DNA of 64,000 nucleotides from Pseudomonas sp. CFBP13508 (GCF_005233515.1 NZ_QFZZ01000002.1:372001-436000); one strand, 5' to 3'; numbered from the stretch's first letter, positions 26,866-36,732 are shown. The notes: generated by a model from the letters alone, not told the origin. Made by a program: numbers and translations.

Positions 26866-27462
26866 ATGACTGCCTCGGAAAAAACCCTGCGTTCGCAACG
26901 CCTGAACCAGATCACCCATGAGCCGCACAGCAAACTCGATGCGCTGGTCAAAGCCCACGCACCCTTCGAAACCCGCGCCAGCTTCGCCCGTTTCGTCGTC
27001 GCGCAATACCTGTTCCAGGCGGAACTGGTCGAGCTGTACAACGATGCCGAACTGACCGAAATCGTCCCGGATCTGCCGGCCCGTTGCCGCGCCGAAGCCG
27101 CCAGGGCTGACCTCGCCGACCTCGACACCGAAGTCCCGGCGCCTGTGGCCGGCGCGCTGAAAAACCCGAGCAAGGCGCGGGCGCTGGGCTGGATCTTTGT
27201 TTCCGAGGGTTCCAAGCTCGGCGCGGCGTTTTTGATCAAGCGTGCGGTGGCACTGGAGCTGAGCGAAACCTTCGGTGCCCGGCATCTGGCTGAACCGCAA
27301 GGTGGCCGCGCCGAGGGCTGGAAAAGCTTTGTGCGCACCCTCGATGCGTTGCCGTTTACCGCTGAGGAAGAGGCGGAAGTTGAGCAAGGTGCACTGGATG
27401 CGTTCAACCGCTTTACCGTGCTGCTGGAACGGGCTTATGCCATAGAAGCCGAAGTGGCCTGA
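26866..27462 (+). CDS. hemO: Biliverdin-producing haem oxygenase
   Basis: Cytosolic enzyme that opens haem to biliverdin, CO and iron. The 198-residue protein resembles P. aeruginosa HemO/PigA throughout: LRSQRLNQITHEPHSKLDAL contains the proximal haem ligand (His 21), followed by FARFVVAQYLFQAELVELY, LGWIFVSEGSKLGAAFL (distal helix with Gly-rich kink) and FGARHLAEPQGGRAEGWKSF. It follows the haem receptor gene, completing a path from uptake to iron release. Confidence 0.94.
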   Translation: MTASEKTLRSQRLNQITHEPHSKLDALVKAHAPFETRASFARFVVAQYLFQAELVELYNDAELTEIVPDLPARCRAEAARADLADLDTEVPAPVAGALKNPSKARALGWIFVSEGSKLGAAFLIKRAVALELSETFGARHLAEPQGGRAEGWKSFVRTLDALPFTAEEEAEVEQGALDAFNRFTVLLERAYAIEAEVA

Positions 27463-27478
27463 AGCAACTCGTATCCCT

Positions 27479-27567
27479 TGTGGGAGCGAGCCTGCTCGCG
27501 AAGACGGCAGCACATTCAACATCAATGTGCCTGATCAACCGCTTTCGCGAGCAGGCTCGCTCCCACA
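27479..27567. repeat. Family-A REP pair
   Basis: Inverted TGTGGGAGCGAGCCTGCTCG units with a spacer carrying CACAT/ATGTG. It lies between hemO and the DUF454 gene. Confidence 0.9.
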
Positions 27568-27624
27568 GGGCTCACCACAAATCTGTAAGATCCCCGTTCC
27601 GCTTCAGAAGCCGCCGCTGAGCCC

Positions 27625-28035
27625 ATGCCCACACCCGCCGCCTCAAAACTCGCCCGTCTGCTGTTCGGCCTGCTGGCCTATGTCAGTCTCGGCATCGGCC
27701 TGATCGCCATTGTCGTGCCCGGCCTGCCGACCACCGAGTTCATCCTCCTTGCCGCGTGGGCCGCGACCCGCAGTTCGCCGCGCTTGAGTGCGTGGCTGGA
27801 AAATCACCGCCTGTTTGGGCCGATCCTCAGTAACTGGCGCAACGGCAGGATCATCGCGCGCAAGGCCAAGCTCAGTGCCACCGTCAGCATGCTGCTGTGC
27901 GCCACTTTGATGCTGGTGATGCTCGATCACGGCTGGCCGATCTATCTGGCGATTGCCGGCATGGCCATGGGCAACCTGTGGATCTGGTCGCGCCCGGAGA
28001 CGTCCGTCGCGGTAGTGAAACATTCCTGTAATTAA
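27625..28035 (+). CDS. DUF454 (YbaN) family inner-membrane protein
   Basis: A small membrane protein of 136 residues with an N-terminal helix pair (LLFGLLAYVSLGIGLIAIVVPGLPTTEFILLAAW), the DUF454 signature PGLPTTEF and RSSPRLSAWLENHRLFGPI, and two further helices near the C-terminus (MLLCATLMLVML and IYLAIAGMAMGNLWI). Function is unknown. YbaN-type genes are often found near haem or iron genes in Pseudomonas, and here it follows hemO with a repeat between. Confidence 0.88.
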   Translation: MPTPAASKLARLLFGLLAYVSLGIGLIAIVVPGLPTTEFILLAAWAATRSSPRLSAWLENHRLFGPILSNWRNGRIIARKAKLSATVSMLLCATLMLVMLDHGWPIYLAIAGMAMGNLWIWSRPETSVAVVKHSCN

Positions 28036-28203
28036 AGACTTTTCAGCACTTTCCCCTGCGCAAACGTTTAGCGGCGACCGTCCGTCGGCAAGCGCCTCAT
28101 GCCGTTTCGCTTAACGCCGATGAGCATTGAATGGCGCTGAATGGATTTGGCAAACCGGGCTCCCGGCCCAGCCACCTGTTTATTCCATTCGCGAGATCGC
28201 CCC

Positions 28204-30342
28204 ATGTTCGACTCTCTGTCCATTCGCCTGAAAATCGTCCTGCTCTCCGGCCTGTGCCTGCTCGGAGTGGTGGTGCTGATCGTCAGCATGAACATCTACC
28301 AGACCAATCAGAACGACGCGCTGGTCAGTCAATCCAGCAACCAGTTGCTCACCGCCAGCGTGCAGAACCTGCTACAGGCCAAGGCCGCCGAACAAGCGGT
28401 GCGGGTGCAGAAAACCTTTGGCGAAAGCCTGCTGGTGGTCACCGCCCTCGCCGACCAGATCAAGGATCTGCGGACGATGGCCGCCAAGCGTTCACTCGAA
28501 GCCGGTGCCGTTCGGGAAGAGTTGAACCAGAATCTGAAAACCTCTTTCGAGCGCAACGATAAAGTCCTTGGCATCTGGCTGGCCTTCGAACCCAACGGCC
28601 TCGACGGCAAGGACAGCGAATTTGCCAACGATGCCGCGCGGCAGTCCAACGAAGCCGGGCGCTTCGCCTCGTACTGGAGCCGTGCCGCCGGCGCCGCGCT
28701 GAATACAATCATGGTCGAAGATGACCTGACCAAGACCACCCTCAGCGTCAGCGGCACGCCGTACAACAGTTGGTACACCTGCCCTCGCGACAACAAGCGC
28801 ACCTGCCTGCTCGACCCGTATGCCGACACCGTCGGTGGCAAGGAAATGCTCATGACGACCATTTCCGTTCCGCTGCTGGTTGATGGCAAAGCGATCGGCG
28901 TGGTCGGTGTCGACATCGCGCTCGATGCCTTGCAAGCCGCCGCCGTCGACTCGCAGCGCAGCCTGTTCAACAACGCCGGGCACATGCTGATCGTCTCCGG
29001 CAGCGGTGTGCTGGCGGCCGACAGTGCTGACGCGACGCGGGTCGGCAAAAAAATCAGCGACACCCTCGGCGCCGATGGCAAAGACGTATTGCAACTGGTC
29101 GGCAGCGGTACGGCAAAAATCCTCGAACAGGGCGACCTGATTCGCGCGGTTTACCCGGTCGACCCGATCGGCAATTCGCGCGCCTGGGGCGTGGTCATCG
29201 ACCTGCCCGAGCAGGTGCTGCTGGCCGACTCGGTGAAGCTGCAAACGGTACTGGATGATGCGCAAAAAACCGGCGTGATCACTGCGCTGCTGGTAGCGGG
29301 CGTGGCCGGTCTGGTCGGCCTGCTGCTGATCTGGCTCACCGCCTCCGGCGTCACCCGTCCGATCAACAGCGTCGCCGACATGCTGAAGAACATTGCCAGC
29401 GGCGAAGGCGATCTGACCCAGCGCCTGAACTACAGCAAGAAAGACGAGCTCGGCGAACTGGTGAACTGGTTCAACCGCTTCCTCGACAAGCTTCAGCCGA
29501 CCATCGCGCAGATCAAACAGAGCATCACCGAAGCACGTGGCACGGCTGATCAGTCATCAGAAATTGCCCGCCAGACCAGCGAAGGCATGCAGGTGCAGTT
29601 CCGCGAAATCGATCAGGTCGCCACCGCGTCCAACGAAATGAGCGCCACCGCCCACGACGTTGCCAACAGTGCCTCGAATGCGGCAAACGCCGCCAAGGGT
29701 GCCGATCAGTCGGCGAAGGACGGCATGGCGATCATCGAGCGCAGCACCCGCGACATCAATCAACTCGCCGATGAGGTCAGCAAAGCAGTGACCGAGGTCG
29801 AAGCGCTGGCAGTCAACAGCGAGCAGATCGGCTCGGTGCTGGAGGTGATCCGCAGCATCGCCGAACAGACCAACCTGCTGGCTCTCAACGCCGCCATCGA
29901 AGCCGCCCGCGCCGGCGAAAGCGGTCGCGGTTTTGCCGTGGTCGCCGACGAGGTGCGCAACCTCGCCAAACGCACGCAGGATTCGGTGGAAGAAATCCGC
30001 ATCGTCATCGAGCGCATCCAGACCGGCACCCGTGGCGTGGTCGCGACCATGCACTCAAGCCAGACCCAGGCGCACAACAACGCCGGGCAGATTCGTCAGG
30101 CCGTTGATGCCCTGGGCAAGATCAGCGACGCGGTGACGGTGATCAGCGACATGAACCTGCAGATCGCCAGCGCCGCCGAAGAACAGAGCGCGGTGGCCGA
30201 AGAGGTCAACCGCAACGTCTCGGCGATCCGCACCGTCACCGAAACCCTGACCGAACAGGCCACGGAATCGGCAGCGATCAGCAGCCAGCTCAACAGCCTG
30301 GCGAGCCAGCAGATGAAATTGATGGATCAGTTTCGCGTGTAA
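28204..30342 (+). CDS. Methyl-accepting chemotaxis protein with periplasmic Cache-type sensor
   Basis: A 712-residue chemoreceptor. The N-terminal membrane helix is at about 10-32. The periplasmic sensor (about 33-355) shows the dCache-like stretch [15 protein letters not shown] and later [20 protein letters not shown]. The second helix is at about 358-380, followed by HAMP (about 381-432, [21 protein letters not shown]) and the signalling hairpin with tip [19 protein letters not shown] near 553-571. No C-terminal CheR pentapeptide is present. The ligand cannot be read from the sequence. The ATG at 28204 replaces an upstream in-frame ATG at 28141, because membrane receptors of this type start close to the first helix. 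Confidence 0.93.
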   Translation: MFDSLSIRLKIVLLSGLCLLGVVVLIVSMNIYQTNQNDALVSQSSNQLLTASVQNLLQAKAAEQAVRVQKTFGESLLVVTALADQIKDLRTMAAKRSLEAGAVREELNQNLKTSFERNDKVLGIWLAFEPNGLDGKDSEFANDAARQSNEAGRFASYWSRAAGAALNTIMVEDDLTKTTLSVSGTPYNSWYTCPRDNKRTCLLDPYADTVGGKEMLMTTISVPLLVDGKAIGVVGVDIALDALQAAAVDSQRSLFNNAGHMLIVSGSGVLAADSADATRVGKKISDTLGADGKDVLQLVGSGTAKILEQGDLIRAVYPVDPIGNSRAWGVVIDLPEQVLLADSVKLQTVLDDAQKTGVITALLVAGVAGLVGLLLIWLTASGVTRPINSVADMLKNIASGEGDLTQRLNYSKKDELGELVNWFNRFLDKLQPTIAQIKQSITEARGTADQSSEIARQTSEGMQVQFREIDQVATASNEMSATAHDVANSASNAANAAKGADQSAKDGMAIIERSTRDINQLADEVSKAVTEVEALAVNSEQIGSVLEVIRSIAEQTNLLALNAAIEAARAGESGRGFAVVADEVRNLAKRTQDSVEEIRIVIERIQTGTRGVVATMHSSQTQAHNNAGQIRQAVDALGKISDAVTVISDMNLQIASAAEEQSAVAEEVNRNVSAIRTVTETLTEQATESAAISSQLNSLASQQMKLMDQFRV

Positions 30343-30360
30343 CAATCCAGCATAAATCCC

Positions 30361-30450
30361 TGTGGGAGCGAGCCTGCTCGCGAAGAGGTCGTCATATCCA
30401 ACATCGGTGTTGACTGACACGACGCCTTCGCGAGCAGGCTCGCTCCCACA
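30361..30450. repeat. Family-A REP pair
   Basis: A 90-bp inverted pair of TGTGGGAGCGAGCCTGCTCG units, between the chemoreceptor and the CoA-transferase gene. Confidence 0.9.
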
Positions 30451-30533
30451 GGGGAAACGGGTTCACACCCTGGTTTCATCTGAACCGCGATTCTTTTGCA
30501 CTATCATCACCCTCTCGCTCCGGAGGGCCTTCG

Positions 30534-31901
30534 ATGACTGATCTGCTCACGTCCATCCAAACCGCACTCGGCCTGCCTCACACGCCAATACCCTTCACCG
30601 GTGACGGCGCCCTGCCCTCGGCGTTCGCGGTCACCGAACTGGCCTGCGCCAGCATCGCCGCTGCCGGGCAAGCGCTCAGCGAATTGCTCCACCAGCAAAC
30701 CGGGCACTTGCCTGCGGTTGCAGTCGACCGCCGTCTGGCCTCGTTGTGGTTTTCCACCTCGCTTCGGCCGATCGGCTGGCAGGTGCCGCCGCTGTGGGAT
30801 CCCGTCGCCGGCGACTATGCGACCCGGGACGGCTGGATCCGTCTGCACACCAACGCCCCGCATCACCGCGTCGCCGCTGAACGCGTGCTCGGCGCCTGCG
30901 CCGATCGTGCCGCAATGGCGGCGAAAGTCGCACAGTGGGCGAGCGCGGAGCTTGAGCAGGCGGTGGTCGATGCCAAGGGCTGCGCCGCCGAAATGCGCAG
31001 TTGGACGCAGTGGCAGCAACATCCGCAGGGGCTGGCGGTGAATGCCGAAGCGCTGGTGCAATTCATCGAGCAGACGGACGAGAACCGCAGCCCATGGCAA
31101 GGCTCGATCGCACGGCCTCTGGCAGGGATCAAGGTGCTCGACCTGACCCGCGTCCTCGCCGGCCCCACCGCCAGCCGCTTCCTCGCAGGGCTGGGCGCCA
31201 ACGTCTTGCGCATCGATCCACCGAGCTGGAACGAACCCGGCGTCGTTCCGGAGATGACCGTGGGCAAACGCTGCGCGCGGCTGGATCTGCAAGTGCCAGC
31301 GGATCGCGCAGTGTTCGAAGGTTTATTGCAAGACGCCGACATTCTGCTGCACGGCTACCGCGCCGATGCGCTGGAACATCTGGGGTTTGGTATTGAACGT
31401 CGAAGGCAACTGGCACCGGGGCTGATCGACGTCTGCCTCAATGCCTACGGCTGGAGCGGCCCCTGGCAGAACCGCCGGGGCTTCGACAGCCTGGTGCAGA
31501 TGAGCAGCGGCATCGCCGAGGCCGGACAGCATTGGAAGCACAGCGATAAACCGACGCCGCTGCCGGTGCAGGCGCTGGATCATGCGACCGGGTATCTGCT
31601 GGCGGCGAGTGCGATCAGATTGCTGACTGAACGACTGGCCAACGGTCGCGGGGGTTCGGCGCGGTTGTCGCTGGCACGGACGGCGAAGCTGTTGCTCGAG
31701 CATGGGCCGGCGACGCATGACCCGCTGCGGGCCGAAGATGCGCTGGATCAGGATCCGGCGATTGAACACACCGCGTGGGGCCCGGCGCGCAGATTGCGCG
31801 TGCCGGTGCAGGTCAGCGGGACGGTGGTGCGGTGGGATTGGCCGACGACGGAGTTGGGCTCGCATCCTCCGTGTTGGCCCATGAGAAGCCCCTCACCCTA
31901 G
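30534..31901 (+). CDS. CaiB/BaiF family (family III) CoA-transferase
   Basis: A 455-residue cytosolic protein. The second half carries the family III start IKVLDLTRVLAGPTASRFLAGLGANVLRID (about 201-230), VGKRCARLDLQ, and GFDSLVQMSSGIAEA (about 318-332), where the Asp aligns with the catalytic aspartate of formyl-CoA transferase. The first 190 residues are less conserved. CoA donor and acceptor cannot be named. The last codons (MRSPSP, stop TAG 31899-31901) lie in a family-B repeat, so the native C-terminus was probably replaced by repeat insertion. It stands alone. Confidence 0.85.
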   Translation: MTDLLTSIQTALGLPHTPIPFTGDGALPSAFAVTELACASIAAAGQALSELLHQQTGHLPAVAVDRRLASLWFSTSLRPIGWQVPPLWDPVAGDYATRDGWIRLHTNAPHHRVAAERVLGACADRAAMAAKVAQWASAELEQAVVDAKGCAAEMRSWTQWQQHPQGLAVNAEALVQFIEQTDENRSPWQGSIARPLAGIKVLDLTRVLAGPTASRFLAGLGANVLRIDPPSWNEPGVVPEMTVGKRCARLDLQVPADRAVFEGLLQDADILLHGYRADALEHLGFGIERRRQLAPGLIDVCLNAYGWSGPWQNRRGFDSLVQMSSGIAEAGQHWKHSDKPTPLPVQALDHATGYLLAASAIRLLTERLANGRGGSARLSLARTAKLLLEHGPATHDPLRAEDALDQDPAIEHTAWGPARRLRVPVQVSGTVVRWDWPTTELGSHPPCWPMRSPSP

Positions 31902-32074
31902 CCCTCTCCCAGAGGGAGAGGGGACTGATTGGGGGGTATTGGAGAGTTACGCCGACGTGAAAGATTTTCGTCGAATCCATAATCGACTCGATCGCTCAGG
32001 TCGATGTATAGCGCCAGACACCTCGGTCGGCCCCCTCTCCCTCTGGGAGAGGGCTGGGGTGAGGGGCGGCTTTT
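31884..32074. repeat. Family-B repeat pair overlapping the CoA-transferase stop
   Basis: The left copy begins agaagcccctcaccctagcc (from 31884) and the right copy ends ctggggtgaggggc (to about 32067), in inverted orientation. The left copy supplies the stop codon of the upstream gene. The pair lies between convergent genes. Confidence 0.8.
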
Positions 32075-32078
32075 CAGA

Positions 32079-33506
32079 TCACAACGACAACACTCCGCTA
32101 TACAACCCATACGCCGCCAGCCCCGCCCCGATCACCACGCAGGCAAAAATTCCTTTCTCCACCGTAGTGAAAACCGGCTGGCCCTGTTCACGCTTGGCCT
32201 TGGCAAACAGAATCACCCCCGGCGCATACAGCAGCGCCGATAGCAGCAGATATTTCACCCCGCCGGCATACAACAGCCACACCGCGTAAACCAGGGCGAT
32301 GCCGCCAATCAGCAGATCCTTGGTGCGCTCGGCCGACGCGTGCTCGTAGGTTTCGCCGCGCCCGCTGAGCAGTACCGCGTAGGCCGCTGACCACAGGTAC
32401 GGCACCAGAATCATTGACGAGGCCAGGTAAATCAGACTGGTGTAAGTGCCCGCCGAAAAAAGCGTGATCAGCAGGAAAATCTGGATCATCACATTGGTCA
32501 GCCACAGCGCGTTGACCGGCACGTGATTGTTGTTTTCCTTCTTGAGGAACGCCGGCATGGTCTTGTCCTTGGCCGTGGCGAAGAGGATCTCCGCGCAGAG
32601 CAAAGCCCATGACAACAACGCGCCCAACAGGGAAATCGCCAGCCCGACGCTGATCAGCAACGCGCCCCACGGCCCGACGATGTGCTCGAGCACCGCCGCC
32701 AGTGAAGGGTTCTGCAGGTTGGCCAGTTCCGGCTGGCTCATGATCCCCAGCGACAGCACGTTGACCAGCACCAGCAGCGCCAGCACGCCGAGAAACCCGA
32801 TCACCGTGGCGCGGCCGACGTCGCTGCGTTTCTCCGCGCGGGCCGAGTAGACGCTGGCGCCTTCGATGCCGATGAAGACGAACACGGTGACCAGCATCAT
32901 GTTGCGCACCTGATCCATCACCCCGCCGAAGTTCGGATTGCTGCGACCCCAGATATCGCGGGTGAAGATGTCAGCCTTGAACGCGACGGCCGCGATGACG
33001 ATGAACATGATCAGCGGCACGACCTTGGCCACGGTGGTCAACTGGTTGATCAGCGCCGCCTCCTTGATCCCGCGCATCACCAGAAAATGCACCGCCCACA
33101 ACAGCACCGAGGCGCAGCCGATGGCGATCGGCGTATTACCCTGGCCGAACACTGGAAAGAAATAGCCGAGGGTGCTGAACAGCAAAACGAAATAACCGAC
33201 GTTGCCCAGCCATGCACTTATCCAGTAACCCCAGGCCGACGAAAACCCCATGTAGTCGCCAAACCCGGCCTTGGCGTAGGCGTAGACGCCCGAGTCCAGC
33301 TCCGGCTTGCGATTGGCCAGGGTCTGAAAGACGAACGCCAGGGTCAGCATGCCGATCGCAGTGATGCCCCAGCCGATCAGGATCGCCCCTGCATCGGCGC
33401 GCGCAGCCATGTTCTGCGGCAACGAGAAAATCCCCCCGCCGATCATCGACCCCACCACCAGCGCGATCAACGCACCAAGGCGCAGCTTTTGCGTCGGTTG
33501 CGACAT
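32079..33506 (-). CDS. Arginine/ornithine antiporter paralogue (APC family)
   Basis: Inner-membrane amino-acid exchanger of 475 residues with about twelve hydrophobic segments. It starts MSQPTQKLRLGALIALVVGSMIGGGIF, the APC-family first helix with its GSMIGGGIFSLP substrate motif. It is the same length as, and closely similar along its whole length to, the divergent ArcD-like protein at 33945-35372. The ATG at 33506 follows AAGGAGA and aligns with the paralogue's start. An AAACAACAA motif and a possible ANR site lie upstream. Exact substrate may differ from ArcD (for instance lysine, agmatine or another basic compound). Confidence 0.88.
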   Translation of the reverse strand: MSQPTQKLRLGALIALVVGSMIGGGIFSLPQNMAARADAGAILIGWGITAIGMLTLAFVFQTLANRKPELDSGVYAYAKAGFGDYMGFSSAWGYWISAWLGNVGYFVLLFSTLGYFFPVFGQGNTPIAIGCASVLLWAVHFLVMRGIKEAALINQLTTVAKVVPLIMFIVIAAVAFKADIFTRDIWGRSNPNFGGVMDQVRNMMLVTVFVFIGIEGASVYSARAEKRSDVGRATVIGFLGVLALLVLVNVLSLGIMSQPELANLQNPSLAAVLEHIVGPWGALLISVGLAISLLGALLSWALLCAEILFATAKDKTMPAFLKKENNNHVPVNALWLTNVMIQIFLLITLFSAGTYTSLIYLASSMILVPYLWSAAYAVLLSGRGETYEHASAERTKDLLIGGIALVYAVWLLYAGGVKYLLLSALLYAPGVILFAKAKREQGQPVFTTVEKGIFACVVIGAGLAAYGLYSGVLSL

Positions 33507-33573
33507 GCAGATCTCCTTGAAAGAGTCGTTGTTGTTTATTTGTAACAACACCCGACTAAAAGCCTAAGGGTAG

Positions 33574-33587
33574 ATGACGTTTATCAG
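33574..33587. promoter_or_regulatory. Possible ANR/FNR-type site before the minus-strand antiporter
   Basis: ATGAC-GTTT-ATCAG matches TTGAT-N4-ATCAA at seven of ten positions and keeps the TGA-N6-TCA core. It lies 68-81 bp upstream of the ATG at 33506. Confidence 0.4.
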
Positions 33588-33868
33588 GTAATGCCGAATC
33601 TCGCAGGGTTATATATAGCCGACCACGATAAGGCGTAGCACATTAAGTCAGTTTTGTGCACCGATCTTGATTATTCGATTCTGTGCTGAAAACAGATGAC
33701 CGACATTTGCCAATCGCTGAAAAGCAACTAGCGTCATAGTTCGAAAGCATTAATAGCTATTCCCAAATGCGTCAGCGAAACGTCTCTGGAACGGGCCTTT
33801 GAGGCTACAGCGTCATGCCCCGCAACGAGTGGATAAGTCATTCATTAACAATGGAATGTGACCATGCA

Positions 33869-33882
33869 CTGATCCATGTCAG
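33869..33882. promoter_or_regulatory. Possible ANR/FNR-type site before arcD
   Basis: CTGAT-CCAT-GTCAG matches the FNR/ANR consensus at seven of ten positions with a perfect CTGA-N6-TCAG frame. A TACTAG element (33902-33907) lies where a -10 box would be if the site is centred near -40. ANR control of arcD is established in P. aeruginosa. Confidence 0.5.
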
Positions 33883-33944
33883 CTGTTCGAACAGACAACA
33901 GTACTAGGCTGTGAGCTCTCCTTTCCTGCAATGGAGTCATGCAA

Positions 33945-35372
33945 ATGTCTGAAGCGCCCGGAAAACTAAGACTCGGTGCACTGGTTGCACTGGTAGTCGG
34001 TTCAATGATTGGCGGCGGGATATTTTCGTTGCCACAAAACATGGCCGCCAGCGCCGACGTCGGTGCAGTGCTGATCGGCTGGGCCATCACCGCAGTCGGC
34101 ATGCTCACCCTCGCATTTGTCTTTCAGACCCTCGCCAATCGCAAGCCTGACCTGGACGGCGGTGTCTACGCCTACGCCAAGGCCGGATTCGGCGACTACA
34201 TGGGTTTCTCATCGGCCTGGGGCTACTGGATCAGCGCCTGGCTGGGCAACGTCGGCTACTTCGTTCTGCTGTTCAGCACCCTCGGCTATTTCTTTCCGAT
34301 CTTCGGCGAAGGCAATACCCCGGCGGCGGTGATCGGCGCGTCCTTGCTGCTGTGGGGCGTGCATTTTCTGGTGTTGCGCGGGATCAAGGAAGCGGCGTTC
34401 ATCAACCTGGTGACCACCGTCGCCAAGGTCGTGCCGCTGCTGCTGTTCGTGTTGATCGCGGTGTTCGCCTTCAAACTGGACATCTTCACCGCCGACATCT
34501 GGGGCGTGAAAAACCCTGATCTGGGCAGTGTGATGAACCAGGTGCGCAACATGATGCTGGTCACCGTCTGGGTGTTCATCGGCATCGAAGGCGCGAGCAT
34601 CTTCTCCGCCCGCGCCGAGAAACGCTCGGACGTCGGCAAGGCCACCGTGATCGGCTTCATCACCGTGCTGCTGTTTCTGGTGCTGGTGAACGTGCTGTCG
34701 CTGGGCATCATGACCCAGCCGGAACTGGCGAAACTGCAGAACCCGTCAATGGCCGCCGTGCTTGAGCACGTGGTCGGTCACTGGGGTGCGGTGCTGATCA
34801 GCGTCGGCCTGATCATCTCGCTGCTCGGCGCGCTGCTGTCGTGGGTGCTGCTGTGTGCCGAGATCATGTTCGCCGCCGCCAAAGACCACACCATGCCGGA
34901 GTTCCTGCGCAAGGAAAACGCCAACCATGTGCCGGTCAACGCCCTGTGGCTGACCAACGCGATGGTGCAGGTGTTCCTGATCATCACCCTGTTCTCGGCC
35001 AGCACTTACCTGTCACTGATCTACCTCGCCACCTCGATGATTCTGGTGCCGTACCTGTGGTCGGCGGCCTATGCCCTACTGCTGGCGGTGCGCGGCGAGA
35101 GCTACGAAGGCTTTGCCGCCGAGCGGCGCAAGGATCTGATCATCGGCGGTATCGCCCTGATCTATGCGGTGTGGTTGTTGTACGCCGGCGGGGTCAAGTA
35201 CCTGCTGCTGTCGGCCCTGCTCTATGCGCCCGGCGCGATCCTGTTCGCCAAGGCCAAGCTGGAACTCAAACAACCGGTTTTCACCAACGTCGAGAAGCTG
35301 ATTTTCGCCGCAGTGGTCGTGGGCGCCGTGGTGGCGGCCTACGGTCTCTACGATGGCTTCCTGACGCTGTAA
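33945..35372 (+). CDS. arcD: Arginine/ornithine antiporter ArcD
   Basis: Inner-membrane exchanger of 475 residues that brings arginine in and ornithine out for the arginine deiminase pathway. It begins MSEAPGKLRLGALVALVVGSMIGGGIF and has about twelve hydrophobic segments. The ATG at 33945 is chosen over 33939 because GGAG (33932-33935) is then eight bases away and the length equals the paralogue's. It is 35 bp before arcA, in arcDABC order, so this copy is taken as the pathway exchanger. Confidence 0.93.
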   Translation: MSEAPGKLRLGALVALVVGSMIGGGIFSLPQNMAASADVGAVLIGWAITAVGMLTLAFVFQTLANRKPDLDGGVYAYAKAGFGDYMGFSSAWGYWISAWLGNVGYFVLLFSTLGYFFPIFGEGNTPAAVIGASLLLWGVHFLVLRGIKEAAFINLVTTVAKVVPLLLFVLIAVFAFKLDIFTADIWGVKNPDLGSVMNQVRNMMLVTVWVFIGIEGASIFSARAEKRSDVGKATVIGFITVLLFLVLVNVLSLGIMTQPELAKLQNPSMAAVLEHVVGHWGAVLISVGLIISLLGALLSWVLLCAEIMFAAAKDHTMPEFLRKENANHVPVNALWLTNAMVQVFLIITLFSASTYLSLIYLATSMILVPYLWSAAYALLLAVRGESYEGFAAERRKDLIIGGIALIYAVWLLYAGGVKYLLLSALLYAPGAILFAKAKLELKQPVFTNVEKLIFAAVVVGAVVAAYGLYDGFLTL

Positions 35373-35407
35373 CCCCTGATTGAATTGTCATCTGGAGGAA
35401 CACAGAA

Positions 35408-36664
35408 ATGACCACGGAAAAAGTGAAGTACGGCGTCCACTCCGAAGCCGGGAAACTGCGCAAAGTCATGGTTTGCTCCCCAGGTCTGGCCCATCAGCGG
35501 CTGACCCCGAACAACTGCGATGAACTGCTGTTCGATGACGTGCTGTGGGTGGCGCAGGCCAAGCGCGACCACTTCGACTTCGTCACCAAAATGCGCGAGC
35601 GCGGCATCGACGTGGTGGAAATGCACAACCTGCTGACCGACATCGTCGCCATTCCCGAAGCGCTGGACTGGATTCTTGAGCGCAAGGTGACCGCCGACTC
35701 GGTGGGCCTGGGCCTGATCAGCGAAGTGAAATCCTGGCTGAAAAGCCTCGAGCCACGGCACATCGCCGAATTCCTGATTGGCGGCGTGTCGGCCGATGAT
35801 CTGCCGGACAGCTTCGGTGGCAAGACCATCCAGATGTTCCGCGATTTCCTCGGCCACTCCAGCTTCATCCTGCCGCCGCTGCCCAACACCCAGTTCACCC
35901 GCGATACCACCTGCTGGATCTACGGTGGTGTGACGCTGAACCCGATGTACTGGCCGGCGCGCCGTCAGGAAACCCTGCTGACCACCGCCATCTATAAATT
36001 CCATCCGCAATTCACCAATGCCGAATTCGAGATCTGGTACGGCGACCCGGACAAGGATCACGGCAACTCGACGCTTGAGGGCGGCGACGTCATGCCGATC
36101 GGCAACGGCGTCGTACTGATCGGCATGGGCGAGCGTTCATCGCGTCAGGCCATCGGCCAACTGGCGCTGAACCTGTTCAACAACAAGGCGGTGGAAAAAG
36201 TCATCGTCGCCGGCCTGCCGAAGTCCCGCGCGGCAATGCACCTGGACACCGTGTTCAGCTTCTGCGACCGCGACCTGGTGACGATTTTCCCGGAAGTGGT
36301 CAACCAGATCGTCGCCTTCACCCTGCGCCCAGACGAAAGCAAACAGGGCGGCATCGACATCCGCCGCGAAGAAGGCAGCTTCCTCGACACCGTCGCTGCG
36401 GCGCTGAATCTGCCGAAACTGCGCGTGGTGGAAACCGGCGGCAACAGCTTTGCCGCCGAACGCGAGCAATGGGACGACGGCAACAACGTGGTGGCCATGG
36501 AACCGGGCGTGGTCATCGGCTACGACCGCAACACCTACACCAACACCCTGCTGCGCAAGGCTGGCGTGGAGGTCATCACCATCAGCGCCGGCGAACTTGG
36601 TCGCGGCCGTGGCGGCGGCCACTGCATGACCTGCCCGATCATCCGCGACCCGATCGATTACTAA
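35408..36664 (+). CDS. arcA: Arginine deiminase
   Basis: Hydrolyses arginine to citrulline and ammonia in the cytosol. The 418-residue protein shows [20 protein letters not shown] (about 158-177), [23 protein letters not shown] (about 222-244) with guanidino-binding residues, and the C-terminal [18 protein letters not shown] with the catalytic Cys near 406. It follows arcD and precedes arcB in a typical arcDABC cluster. Confidence 0.97.
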   Translation: MTTEKVKYGVHSEAGKLRKVMVCSPGLAHQRLTPNNCDELLFDDVLWVAQAKRDHFDFVTKMRERGIDVVEMHNLLTDIVAIPEALDWILERKVTADSVGLGLISEVKSWLKSLEPRHIAEFLIGGVSADDLPDSFGGKTIQMFRDFLGHSSFILPPLPNTQFTRDTTCWIYGGVTLNPMYWPARRQETLLTTAIYKFHPQFTNAEFEIWYGDPDKDHGNSTLEGGDVMPIGNGVVLIGMGERSSRQAIGQLALNLFNNKAVEKVIVAGLPKSRAAMHLDTVFSFCDRDLVTIFPEVVNQIVAFTLRPDESKQGGIDIRREEGSFLDTVAAALNLPKLRVVETGGNSFAAEREQWDDGNNVVAMEPGVVIGYDRNTYTNTLLRKAGVEVITISAGELGRGRGGGHCMTCPIIRDPIDY

Positions 36665-36732
36665 TCTTTGAGCCTTCGCCGCGACTTATCGAGCGCGGCC
36701 AAGGGGATAACCGAAACCCAAGGAGATCCATC

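Larger units (their letters stand above)
33507..33944. other. Divergent intergenic region between two antiporter genes
   Basis: No open frame of interest is present in these 438 bp. Base composition is AT-richer than the flanks. It contains two TGA-N6-TCA sites, listed separately, one near each gene, and otherwise nothing recognised. Confidence 0.6.

Noticed and set aside
28095..28125. GCCGATGA-like sequence upstream of the chemoreceptor, considered as a FliA (sigma-28) promoter
   Set aside because: No TAAA-type -35 element at the required spacing.
33660..33690. TTGATTATTCGATT upstream of arcD, considered as an ANR site
   Set aside because: The right half does not match ATCAA; the site at 33869-33882 fits better in both sequence and place.
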